This document shows positions 31,377 to 38,289 of a DNA stretch of 39,547 bases, piece by piece. The DNA is taken from positions 1 to 39,547 of IMG/VR virus record IMGVR_UViG_3300009192_000025, one strand, 5' to 3'. This DNA comes from a virus. The notes under the pieces were generated by a model. That model saw only the letters and a list, made by a program, of their open reading frames with translations, made no database searches and was not told the DNA's origin. A program made the position numbers and the translations under genes. Positions within the stretch are counted from its first letter, which is position 1, and the number at the start of each line of letters is the position of its first letter.

Positions 31377-32133
31377 GGGTACCTCCAGCGTTGCGTGCAT
31401 TGTTGTTCGATGAAGTGTTGGCGTTCTGGCTCATGCGGGCCTGACGGGCCGCTTCTCGCTTGCGGTTCTCACTCACCCAGCCCGCGAACTTGGCGCACCA
31501 GGCATGATGCGAATGCCTCCGACCGGGCTGATCCGCGAAGTGCGCGGTGAAGTCCGCCAGCTCGCCCTGATCCCATGTCAGCGATGGATCACCCCGGCGC
31601 ACTGTTTCCGTCTGCCAGTGGGTGGCATCCGGCTGCCAGTCCAACGTCATCGATACCTGACGGGCACCACCAGTCACTGGCGGCTGGCTGTTGTCAGCCT
31701 GCTGGGCGGCATTGGCAAAGATGGGATGTTCAGCTTGGGGAGGTGCGGTGGCGGGCTCGGCAGGCGGCTCTTCCTCATCGTTACCGGCCATCAGCGCCTC
31801 GAGCTCTTCCGGTGACGGTTCATCGGCGGCTTGCGGTTGCTGCTGGTCATCACCCATGGCAAGGCGATAGAAGTTCGAGGTCTGGCGTCCAGAGGGTGTC
31901 TTGCGGGCCACAACCGTCATGACCCCTTGCTCGACCAGAGCCTCAATCGCGCGCTGCACCGTACGCATCGAACAGGCCATCTCATCCGCCAGGCGACGAA
32001 CGGACGGCCAGCACACGCCCTGCTCGTTCGCGTAATCGGCCATCAGCAACAGCAACAGACGCGGGCCCGCCTTGATCGACTCCGGCATCTCGGGCATCAC
32101 CTCACGCGCCCAGCTCATCGCATGCAGGCTCAT
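31234..32133 (-). CDS. O-like replication initiator with DnaT-type C-terminal domain
   Basis: 299 aa. Residues ~20-100 are a replication winged helix (PRLLLLLMADYANEQGVCWPS, VRRLADEMACSMRTVQRAIEALVEQG). An acidic/proline linker follows. Residues ~165-225 match a DnaT-type ssDNA-binding domain: LDWQPDATHWQTE, ADFTAHFADQPGRRHSHHAWCAKFAGWV. It should bind the phage origin and load the primosome with the P-like protein. ATGA coupling to the upstream gene. Confidence 0.88.
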   Translation of the reverse strand: MSLHAMSWAREVMPEMPESIKAGPRLLLLLMADYANEQGVCWPSVRRLADEMACSMRTVQRAIEALVEQGVMTVVARKTPSGRQTSNFYRLAMGDDQQQPQAADEPSPEELEALMAGNDEEEPPAEPATAPPQAEHPIFANAAQQADNSQPPVTGGARQVSMTLDWQPDATHWQTETVRRGDPSLTWDQGELADFTAHFADQPGRRHSHHAWCAKFAGWVSENRKREAARQARMSQNANTSSNNNARNAGGTHGSRRSTGPIRNSKLSAAEGRALIEQRRREQAEGQPPSGDVIDGKWM

Positions 32134-32390
32134 GCCTCACCTCCCGCCAACTCCAAGTGACGTGCCGCACGCGCCCGGTGCCACTTCTTGCCGCCCAGCT
32201 CATCGCCCTGGTCACCTCTGCGGGCAGCGATAATGGCATTGCACTCGTGCCAAGTGGCATAGGCTTCGTGGTACTCACGGGCCCGCACCGGCTGCTCATG
32301 GCGGATATCTTCTCGCTGAGCAACATGACGACTCGCGCGAGCCATCTCGGCTTCAATACGTGCCGTGCTCATGCTTGCCGTTATCGTCAT
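32130..32390 (-). CDS. Small helical early protein, unknown
   Basis: 86 aa, helical and Arg/His-rich (ARASRHVAQREDIRHEQPVR, EYHEAYATWHECNAII). It is linked by ATGA overlaps to both neighbours (32387-32390 and 32130-32133), which supports that it is real. No family recognised. Confidence 0.72.
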   Translation of the reverse strand: MTITASMSTARIEAEMARASRHVAQREDIRHEQPVRAREYHEAYATWHECNAIIAARRGDQGDELGGKKWHRARAARHLELAGGEA

Positions 32391-32707
32391 GCCATTACCT
32401 CGTCGCCCTTGGCAGCCATCCCCAGCGACAGGCGTTCATAGCGTCCTGCCTCGCTCATGTGGTGGTCGATCGATAGGGTTCGGCGGGCATCTGCCTGAGC
32501 CGACTCACCCTGCCCCTTGCCGCATTCCAGCAGGGCCACCACAGCCAGGTGGTGTTGCATGCTCATGCGCAGGTCGATCACGCCGCCCACACGCTCACGC
32601 TTCTCGATCATCACCGCCAGCCGATAGGTCTCGGCCTTGAGGGATTCACAGCTCCAACCCCGATAGCTGGTTAACATCTGCCTGGCTTCACTCGTCTTGA
32701 TCGTCAT
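32387..32707 (-). CDS. Small early protein, unknown
   Basis: 106 aa from ATG 32707 (MTIKTSEARQMLTSY), GGGAG upstream. Predicted helical with a basic middle (AETYRLAVMIEKRERVGGVIDL). Second gene of the PR operon after the CII-like gene. No known domain. Confidence 0.74.
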   Translation of the reverse strand: MTIKTSEARQMLTSYRGWSCESLKAETYRLAVMIEKRERVGGVIDLRMSMQHHLAVVALLECGKGQGESAQADARRTLSIDHHMSEAGRYERLSLGMAAKGDEVMA

Positions 32708-32789
32708 GCCATACTCCCTTGGCATTTTGAGATGCATTCCCCCGTACTGGTTTGGTCGCCTTCGGGGGATTTTCGTATCTGGTGCCCGG

Positions 32790-33284
32790 TTACCGGCTCA
32801 CCACTTTCAGCGGTTTGCGCATCGCCTGCAGCTGACCCATCAGGGTGCTCATCTGCTGCTCAATGGCCTTGTGCTGCGCCTCAAGCTGCGCCGCCTCTTC
32901 CTCGTCAACCTCGCCATCCGCAATAGCCGCCTGAATCAGCGCCGCCATCGCGCCCTGGCCCTGCTGGGCAACCAGCACTGACGCGAACACGTCCCCACGA
33001 CTTACCTCGCCCTGCTCATAACGCGGCACCGCCACCATCCCCAAGTGATCGAGGAACGGGGCGATCAGACGCATTTGGTGCTCGCGATCTACGTTCCAGA
33101 AGATCCCCACCACATCGATCAGACGCATTGGCATGGGATCGTCCTCGGCCACCCGGCGGTAAAGCGACTTCACTGACATACCGATATCGCTTGCCAGCAC
33201 CTTTGGGCAGCACTCGAAAACCACGTCATGCACCGCATCCAGATAGGTATCCATGTCACGCTCGGGGGCTGTATGGCTGTCCAT
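32790..33284 (-). CDS. CII-like regulatory protein (CP76 family)
   Basis: 164 aa, GGAGAG before ATG. N-terminal HTH-like part VLASDIGMSVKSLYRRVAEDDPMPMRLIDVVGI (~35-67) and a C-terminal coiled coil (EEEAAQLEAQHKAIEQQMSTLMGQLQAMR) match the CII/CP76-like phage regulator family. It follows cro, the lambda cII position, and may decide lysis versus lysogeny by activating cI or int. Confidence 0.85.
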   Translation of the reverse strand: MDSHTAPERDMDTYLDAVHDVVFECCPKVLASDIGMSVKSLYRRVAEDDPMPMRLIDVVGIFWNVDREHQMRLIAPFLDHLGMVAVPRYEQGEVSRGDVFASVLVAQQGQGAMAALIQAAIADGEVDEEEAAQLEAQHKAIEQQMSTLMGQLQAMRKPLKVVSR

Positions 33285-33346
33285 GGTGAATCTCTCCGTG
33301 TTCGTTCCGTTTAAGCCGATATGGGCGGCGGGCTATGCTGTGGATG

Positions 33347-33577
33347 TCAGGCGGTATGCTTGCTGGGCATGAAGCGGTTCCGAATGTCCGAAGCCTCAAA
33401 CACAGCAGGTGAAAGCCTTGCGATGGCCTCTGCATGACTGGTTTCGCCGGTGTATTCCGTTCTTGGCAGGCAACCCCTCTCGATCCACTTGTAGACGGCA
33501 CGAATTGAAACGCCGCATGCCTTGGAAACCGCCCCCACACCTCCTGCCTGCTCGACCAGTTCGCGCAAGGAGTTCAT
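33347..33577 (-). CDS. cro: Cro-like repressor (YdaS type)
   Basis: 76 aa from ATG 33577 (MNSLRELVEQAGG), AAAGG upstream. HTH at residues ~11-33 (GGVGAVSKACGVSIRAVYKWIERG), typical of YdaS/Cro antitoxin-like regulators. Divergent from cI across an 81-bp control region and first gene of the PR operon. In frame upstream extension runs into the operators and is not credible. Confidence 0.9.
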   Translation of the reverse strand: MNSLRELVEQAGGVGAVSKACGVSIRAVYKWIERGCLPRTEYTGETSHAEAIARLSPAVFEASDIRNRFMPSKHTA

Positions 33578-33592
33578 TTGTTTGCCTTTGAA

Positions 33593-33634
33593 TATGTACC
33601 GAAAGTACATAATAGACATGTACTGAAAGTCAAA
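33593..33634. promoter_or_regulatory. OR-type operators between cro and cI
   Basis: 33593-33611 is a perfect inverted repeat TATGTAC-N5-GTACATA. 33618-33634 is a degenerate second site, ATGTAC-TGAAA-GTCAAA. Both sites share ATGTAC plus a GAAA spacer. A TTGACT box on the minus strand (33627-33632 region) could be the PR -35. The same half-site recurs at 34581-34632. Confidence 0.7.
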
Positions 33635-33658
33635 GCAAGTCCAATCATCATTGGACCC

Positions 33659-34390
33659 ATGGTTCATACACTGTCTGAACGGGATGAGTTCGCCTCCCGC
33701 CTAAAGAAAGCACTTGCCGAACAGGGCATCCCTGATCGCGGCCAAGGCGTACATCTAAAAAATCTCACAGGCGTCACCCCCAAGGCCGCCAGCAAATGGC
33801 TCAATGCTGAGTCAATGCCGGGACAGTCCAAGCTAGTGCTGATCGCCAAAGGGCTAAACGTGCGTGCGGAATGGCTGAGGTTCGGAACCGGACCAATGAG
33901 AGAAAACAGCAAGAATGAGCTGGTTTTTCATGAAGCCGAGTTTGTGGATGGAGACGCCCCACTCCGAGAGGATGAAGTTGAAATCCCCTACTTTCGGGAA
34001 GTTGAGATGGCCGCGGGAGATGGCCGTACCCAGGTGATCGAAAATCACGGAGCGTATATGCGCTTCAGCCTGCCGCGCCTGGCCCGAGCAGGTGTAGATC
34101 CCAAGCAGGCCGCCTGCGCCACAGTCACGGGCGATTCAATGGAGCCAGCCATTTTCGACGGCTCCCCCATCGGTATCGACAAGAGTTGCCGTCACATCAT
34201 CGACGGCAAGATCTACGCACTGGATCACGGCGGCATGCTGCGCGTGAAGCGACTCTATCGCCTGCCCTTGAACCGTATGCGCGTGGTCAGCGATAACCAC
34301 ATCGAGTATCCGGAAGAGGTCTATACCATAGGGGACCCCGACGCCCCGAAAATCATCGGCCGTGTCTTCTGGTGGGAAGTGTTTGCCTAA
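33659..34390 (+). CDS. cI: CI-type LexA-like repressor with S24 autoprotease domain
   Basis: 243 aa from ATG 33659; an upstream in-frame extension would cross the operators. N-terminal HTH (GVHLKNLTGVTPKAASKWLNAE, ~30-51) binds operators. Auto-cleavage site Ala119-Gly120 (EMAAGDG), catalytic Ser160 (TGDSMEP) and Lys197 (GGMLRVKRL) are intact, so it should be inactivated through RecA after DNA damage. The prophage is probably SOS-inducible. Confidence 0.95.
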   Translation: MVHTLSERDEFASRLKKALAEQGIPDRGQGVHLKNLTGVTPKAASKWLNAESMPGQSKLVLIAKGLNVRAEWLRFGTGPMRENSKNELVFHEAEFVDGDAPLREDEVEIPYFREVEMAAGDGRTQVIENHGAYMRFSLPRLARAGVDPKQAACATVTGDSMEPAIFDGSPIGIDKSCRHIIDGKIYALDHGGMLRVKRLYRLPLNRMRVVSDNHIEYPEEVYTIGDPDAPKIIGRVFWWEVFA

Positions 34391-34545
34391 CGAAACCCTC
34401 TCGCGCACGCGTAACCAGAGAGAGTGGTTCTAATAGGTAGGTTCTAGGTACGACGCTGGTGTCGCCCTCCCCCTGACACTGGCGTCACCCTCCCTCCTCC
34501 GCCCTCGTTTCTGCCTATCGGCTAAATTCCCTTCTAGATAATCAG

Positions 34546-34568
34546 CCGCTCCTCGGAGCGGTTTTTTT
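34546..34568 (+). terminator. Intrinsic terminator of the cI transcript
   Basis: CCGCTC-CTCG-GAGCGG followed by seven T (34562-34568). The 34391-34545 stretch before it holds no credible gene. Confidence 0.9.
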
Positions 34569-34580
34569 GTACCCTAAATT

Positions 34581-34632
34581 CAAATATGTACTATTGGTAC
34601 TTGACCAATACTGAACCACTAGTACATATTTG
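34581..34632. promoter_or_regulatory. OL/PL-type operator-promoter region
   Basis: Perfect 13-bp inverted repeat CAAATATGTACTA (34581-34593) and TAGTACATATTTG (34620-34632), with a second nested palindrome TTGGT-ACTTG-ACCAA (34594-34608). The ATGTAC half-site is the same as in the cro-cI region. A promoter TTGACC (34601-34606), 18 nt, CATATT (34625-34630) overlaps it and points into the rightward early operon. Confidence 0.7.
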
Positions 34633-34685
34633 TTTCACATCGACACGGCACATCGCCGTCGTCACTGACTGGATTGGAGCAGCCC

Positions 34686-34961
34686 ATGACCGACACGGCC
34701 CGCAAGCATCGTTCAGCCATCACCCTCGCCGTCATCGTCGGCGGTCTGGTCACGCTCGCCAGCCTCACCCAGCAGACTGATGGTCCGCGCCAGCTGTCCG
34801 CCAGCGAAGCCGAATACTGCGAGATGACCGCCATGTGGCAGGAAGACGCCAAGGCCGGTTTCGCTGAATCACAACGCCGCGGCTGGCCGGACTTCCATGG
34901 CAATGCCGCCAGCCTCTGCTCCCCTCAGATTACGCATGGTCAGCAGCTTGCCAGTCGCTGA
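34686..34961 (+). CDS. Small single-TM early protein
   Basis: 91 aa from ATG 34686 (MTDTARKHRSAIT), GGAG 6 bases upstream. Residues ~12-28 (ITLAVIVGGLVTLASL) form an N-terminal signal anchor; the remainder is polar with Cys near SEAEYCEMTAMW and ASLCSP, which may form a disulphide if periplasmic. First gene after PL. No known family. Confidence 0.74.
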   Translation: MTDTARKHRSAITLAVIVGGLVTLASLTQQTDGPRQLSASEAEYCEMTAMWQEDAKAGFAESQRRGWPDFHGNAASLCSPQITHGQQLASR

Positions 34962-35169
34962 TCGGACCTCGCCCCACGGCCAGCAGGTGGTGCCAGTGGG
35001 ATTGCGAGCATAACCACCCGCAGGTAAGGCGCCGGTTCCTCCCTTGCGCTAGCGGCCTTACCCCCGACACCTGGGCAAGTGGTGTGACAGCTGGAGAGAC
35101 AGCGCTTATCAGAGGGCACCGGCGCTACCGGTATCGCCTGATGAGCCCCGAACCGCCGGGCAATGCGGC

Positions 35170-35182
35170 TGCTCTTTAACAA
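35170..35182 (+). promoter_or_regulatory. rrn-type boxA antitermination element
   Basis: TGCTCTTTAACAA, identical to the core of the enterobacterial rRNA boxA, which binds NusB/NusE. It is upstream of two tandem terminators and the ssb operon. Confidence 0.8.
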
Positions 35183-35372
35183 TCAGGCATGCCCAGCCAG
35201 CCCGTAGCGCTAGACACGCGAGAGGCCGCTGGGAGTACGCCGCCCAGGGCTGTCGAAATACTGGGAATGGTATGGGGCTTTGCCAATGGCAGAGCCCACC
35301 CGAGAGTGCAATGGCAAGCCTTCGCAAAGCGCGACCGCTTCCCGATGCCCTTTCCCTGCAGTGCCTGTGCTT

Positions 35373-35400
35373 CCCCGTCACGTCCCTGACGGGGCCTTTT
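35373..35400 (+). terminator. Intrinsic terminator 1 of the ssb leader
   Basis: CCCCGTCA-CGTCCC-TGACGGGG followed by CCTTTT. Confidence 0.85.
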
Positions 35401-35438
35401 GGCACTCCCCTTTTTCATCGTGTCTCTCGGCACACCTT

Positions 35439-35464
35439 GCCCACCTTAATCGGTGGGCCTTTTT
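35439..35464 (+). terminator. Intrinsic terminator 2 of the ssb leader
   Basis: GCCCACC-TTAATC-GGTGGGC followed by CTTTTT, 63 bp before the ssb start codon. Confidence 0.85.
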
Positions 35465-35527
35465 GTGCTCACACGCCAGTCTCTACTGGGGGCTGACCTG
35501 TGCGCTCAACCACTCAAGGAGACCAGC

Positions 35528-36073
35528 ATGGCCCGCGGCATCAACAAGGCGATCCTGATCGGCCATCTCGGCCAAGACCCAGAGGTGCGCTTCACTCCCA
35601 GCGGCTCAGCCGTGGCCAACCTCAGCATCGCCACCACTGACAAGTGGCGAGACAGGCAGACCGGCAACGTCCAGGAACGCACCGAATGGCATCGGGTGGT
35701 GCTGTTCAACAAGACCGCCGAGATCGCTCAGCAGTACCTCAAGAAAGGCGCTCAGGTGTACATCGAAGGGCGCTTGCAGACTCGCAAGTGGACGGACCAG
35801 CAAGGCATCGAACGCTACAGCACCGAGATCGTCGCCAACGACATGCAGATGCTCGGCGGTTCCGGAGGCGGGCAACCGTCCCAGGCACAGCGTCCGCCAG
35901 CTCAGCAGGGCTATCAGCAGCCACCCCAGCAGCAAGGCGGCTACCAGCAACCGGCGCCCGCCAGTACGCACCACGGTGTAGGTCAGCCACCTACAGGCCA
36001 ACATCAGCCGAACAATTTCGGGGCTCCGCCAGCCGGCAGCTTCGATGACTTTGATGACGAGATCCCGTTCTAG
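35528..36073 (+). CDS. ssb: Single-stranded DNA-binding protein
   Basis: 181 aa from ATG 35528, AAGGAGACC upstream. OB fold at residues 1-~112 ([62 protein letters not shown]), then a Gln/Pro/Gly-rich linker, ending in the canonical acidic tip [10 protein letters not shown] that binds partner proteins. Protects ssDNA in phage replication and recombination. Full length, typical of gammaproteobacterial SSB. Confidence 0.98.
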   Translation: MARGINKAILIGHLGQDPEVRFTPSGSAVANLSIATTDKWRDRQTGNVQERTEWHRVVLFNKTAEIAQQYLKKGAQVYIEGRLQTRKWTDQQGIERYSTEIVANDMQMLGGSGGGQPSQAQRPPAQQGYQQPPQQQGGYQQPAPASTHHGVGQPPTGQHQPNNFGAPPAGSFDDFDDEIPF

Positions 36074-36076
36074 GGA

Positions 36077-36181
36077 ATGACCATGATTCACCCGCTACTC
36101 ATCGCCGCCACTTGCCTGGCGGCTTTCTTTTGCCTGCTCGCCGGTGGCTGGCTTGACACACTGCTCACCAAGGAAGACTGA
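36077..36181 (+). CDS. 34-aa single-TM microprotein
   Basis: Encodes MTMIHPLLIAATCLAAFFCL followed by LAGGWLDTLLTKED; start 3 bases after the ssb stop, TAGGGA serving as ribosome site. One membrane helix covers most of it. Its stop is one base before the next ATG, so it fits the tightly packed operon. No homologue known to me. Confidence 0.6.
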   Translation: MTMIHPLLIAATCLAAFFCLLAGGWLDTLLTKED

Positions 36182-36182
36182 C

Positions 36183-36797
36183 ATGACCCGCGATCAACTG
36201 ATGGAAAGCCTGCTGCACCTCCCCCACCCGTGGCCGCGACCCGAGACGGAATGCAGCCTCCCGACCGATAACGGCCACGGCGATCTCGAGGGTTGGATCA
36301 AGGGCCCGACCAACAACGAATGGCACTACGCATGGATCGGCGCCCATGAGCGCCGAATCGTCATTACCCGGGAACAATGGGAAGAGGTGCTGCTGGCCCG
36401 TGTGGAGCGTCTCGAGCAACAGGCCGGCGATGAAGCTGGCCTGAAGCAGCCGGATGCAGTCGATCCAAATGAATGGCATGGGGATGACGACCTGCCCCCA
36501 ATAGGAGCGGCGGTGAGTTTCGATACACCTGATGGCGATATTGCCGTGGCCACCGTCATCGGCCACGCGCTAGTAGGCGCCAACATTGTGATCGAGTCCG
36601 CTGGACGCGGTGTCGAGGTGCGGCACTGTTCAGAGCTTAGCCCCGCCCGCTCCGATCGGGAGAAGGCAATAGAGAGCATGAAGCAGATTACCAAGGCCGC
36701 CGCTGACGCTCATAAGCGCGAGCTGCACGGGGCACTGTCGGAAGAGTACCTATTGGGAGCGCTCTACGACGCAGGCCATCGCAAGGTGAAGTCATGA
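36183..36797 (+). CDS. Early-operon protein of unknown function
   Basis: 204 aa from ATG 36183, AAGGAAG upstream. N-terminal part with WIKGPTNNEWHYAWIGAHERRIVITREQWEEVL looks folded; the middle (PPIGAAVSFDTPDGDIAVATVIGHALVG) is a small beta unit; C-terminal helix (DREKAIESMKQITKAAADAHK). No known family. Overlaps the methyltransferase start (ATGA). Confidence 0.78.
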   Translation: MTRDQLMESLLHLPHPWPRPETECSLPTDNGHGDLEGWIKGPTNNEWHYAWIGAHERRIVITREQWEEVLLARVERLEQQAGDEAGLKQPDAVDPNEWHGDDDLPPIGAAVSFDTPDGDIAVATVIGHALVGANIVIESAGRGVEVRHCSELSPARSDREKAIESMKQITKAAADAHKRELHGALSEEYLLGALYDAGHRKVKS

Positions 36798-37708
36798 ACG
36801 TCATCGACCTCTTCGCCGGTGCCGGTGGATTCAGCACCGGCGCCAGCATGGCCGGCTGTAACGTGGCCTGGGCTGCAAACCACTGGCCGGATGCTGTCGA
36901 GTGGCACAGCCGCAACCATCCAGACGCAGCGCACATCTGCCAGGACTTGCATCAGGCGGATTGGAGTCAGGTGCCCGCGCATGACCTGATGCTGGCGTCA
37001 CCCTGCTGCCAAGGCCACAGCAAGGCGCGGGGCAAGGCCAGCGGTAACCCTCAGCACGATGCCAGCCGCTCGACTGCCTGGGCAGTGGTATCGGCTGCCG
37101 AGTATCACCGCCCGCCAGCCATCCTCGTGGAGAACGTCCCCGAGTTCCTTGATTGGCAGCTCTACCGCCCCTGGGTGCTGGCCATGCAGGCACTGGGCTA
37201 TGCCGTCAGCCCACATGTGGTAGACGCCGCGGATCTCGGCGCCCCGCAGAATCGTATCCGCATGTTCCTGGTACTCACCCAGTCCGTCCAGCCACTCAAG
37301 CTGAACCTGCCGACACTCGATCACCTGCCGGCCGCCAGCTTCATCGACTTCGAGGGAGGCCGCTGGCAGCCCATCGAGAAGCCCGGGCGAGCCGCCGCCA
37401 CCCTGGAGCGAGTTCGCGCTGGCCGTGCCACCCACGGCGACCGCTTCCTGATCAGCTACTACGGGAACACCAAGACAGGGCGCTCGCTGGATCGCCCCAT
37501 CGGCACCATCACCACCCGTGACCGCTGGGCCATCGTCGATGGCGACCGCATGCGCATGCTCAGCCGGTGGGAGTGCCGGTCGGCCATGAGCTTCCCCGAT
37601 ACCTACCAGCTACCGGACAACCATCGCCTCGCCGTGCACCTGCTCGGCAACGCAGTCTGCCCTACCCCGGTCAGCCACATCATCAAGGCGCTGCAGCAAA
37701 CAGCGTGA
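36794..37708 (+). CDS. C5-cytosine DNA methyltransferase (orphan)
   Basis: 304 aa. Motif I DLFAGAGGFSTG (5-16); motif IV SPCCQGHS with catalytic Cys72 (the usual PPCQ is PCCQ here); motif VI ENVPEFLDW (113-121); motif VIII QNRIRMF (152-158); motif X VHLLGNAVCPTPVSHII near the C-terminus. No restriction endonuclease lies next to it, so it most likely protects phage DNA from host restriction. The target recognition region (~200-250) is short, so the site cannot be predicted. Confidence 0.94.
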   Translation: MNVIDLFAGAGGFSTGASMAGCNVAWAANHWPDAVEWHSRNHPDAAHICQDLHQADWSQVPAHDLMLASPCCQGHSKARGKASGNPQHDASRSTAWAVVSAAEYHRPPAILVENVPEFLDWQLYRPWVLAMQALGYAVSPHVVDAADLGAPQNRIRMFLVLTQSVQPLKLNLPTLDHLPAASFIDFEGGRWQPIEKPGRAAATLERVRAGRATHGDRFLISYYGNTKTGRSLDRPIGTITTRDRWAIVDGDRMRMLSRWECRSAMSFPDTYQLPDNHRLAVHLLGNAVCPTPVSHIIKALQQTA

Positions 37709-37721
37709 GTGTGAGGAGTCT

Positions 37722-38042
37722 ATGCGTCAGGTATCGCAAGCATCGTGGGAGCCGCCAGCGCATGGGCCATGCCCGCAATGCGGTGGCAGCGGCACATTTC
37801 GAGGCGTCTTCCATATCTCCCCATGCGCCCATTGTCACGGTACCGGGTACGCCGCAGAAGATGGTGAAGCACTGCCACTGGAAGACCTGATCGTGATGAT
37901 CAGCCAACGACGAGATCACTGGCGCCGCAAGTACACCTTGGTGATGCAGGTGCCCGGTGTGCAAGACGCGATGGCCAATCATGCCGCCGCGCAAGAAGAG
38001 CAGGCCCTGGGCTACAGCTCGGGCCGTTATCAAGGTGACTAG
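37722..38042 (+). CDS. DnaJ-type zinc-finger protein
   Basis: 106 aa, GAGGAG before ATG. Two CxxCxGxG repeats (CPQCGGSG at ~17-24, CAHCHGTG at ~35-42) form one zinc centre as in DnaJ. The C-terminal half is helical (LEDLIVMISQRRDHWRRKYTLV). There is no J domain. Common as a small early phage protein; function unknown. Confidence 0.82.
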   Translation: MRQVSQASWEPPAHGPCPQCGGSGTFRGVFHISPCAHCHGTGYAAEDGEALPLEDLIVMISQRRDHWRRKYTLVMQVPGVQDAMANHAAAQEEQALGYSSGRYQGD

Positions 38043-38055
38043 ACAGGAGATGATC

Positions 38056-38289
38056 ATGACAGACACAGCCACACACCAGCCGCTGCGCTTCCTCCGCACC
38101 CGTGAAGTCTGCGAGAAGATAGGCCGCAGCCGCTCATCACTCGAGAAGCTGCTTGTGAAAGATTCCAACTTCCCGCGCCCCATCAAGGATGGCATTGGCC
38201 GGGCATCGACCAACTATTGGTACGAGCATGAGGTTGAAGCATGGATGAGCCAATGGGCTACGCAGTTACGTCCCGCTGACGACGCTTGA
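38056..38289 (+). CDS. AlpA-family excisionase/regulator
   Basis: 77 aa from ATG 38056, AGGAG 6 bases upstream; ATG 38050 is too close to it. AlpA/MerR-like HTH: RFLRTREVCEKIGRSRSSLEKLL with a wing NFPRPIKDG...NYWYEHEVEAWM. Next to the integrase it most likely acts as directionality factor or regulates int. Its 3' end overlaps the convergent integrase gene by 32 bp. Confidence 0.9.
   Translation: MTDTATHQPLRFLRTREVCEKIGRSRSSLEKLLVKDSNFPRPIKDGIGRASTNYWYEHEVEAWMSQWATQLRPADDA

Larger units (their letters stand above)
34962..35527 (+). other. Structured non-coding leader with boxA and tandem terminators
   Basis: 566 bp without a credible gene. It holds many potential RNA hairpins: GGTAAGGC (35023-35030) with GCCTTACC (35055-35062); ACACC/GGTGT at ~35067-35085; ACCGG-CGCTA-CCGGT (35118-35132); CTGGG/CCCAG at ~35229-35248; GGGCTTTGCC/GGCAGAGCCC (35277-35300, one G-U). 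A boxA (35170-35182) and two intrinsic terminators (35373-35400, 35439-35464) lie within. It fits an antitermination leader for the downstream ssb operon, or a separate small RNA. Confidence 0.6.

Noticed and set aside
32790-33284. Reading the 164-aa gene as a second Cro
   Set aside because: Its C-terminal coiled coil and position after cro fit the CII/CP76-like family better.
35161-35200. Remnant of a host rRNA leader because of the boxA
   Set aside because: Only the boxA is rRNA-like; no 16S sequence or rrn promoter is present, and the context is a phage early operon.
37722-38042. Zinc protein as a late antiterminator Q
   Set aside because: CxxCxGxG motifs alone are not enough, and it is in the early-left operon beside excisionase, not next to the late promoter.
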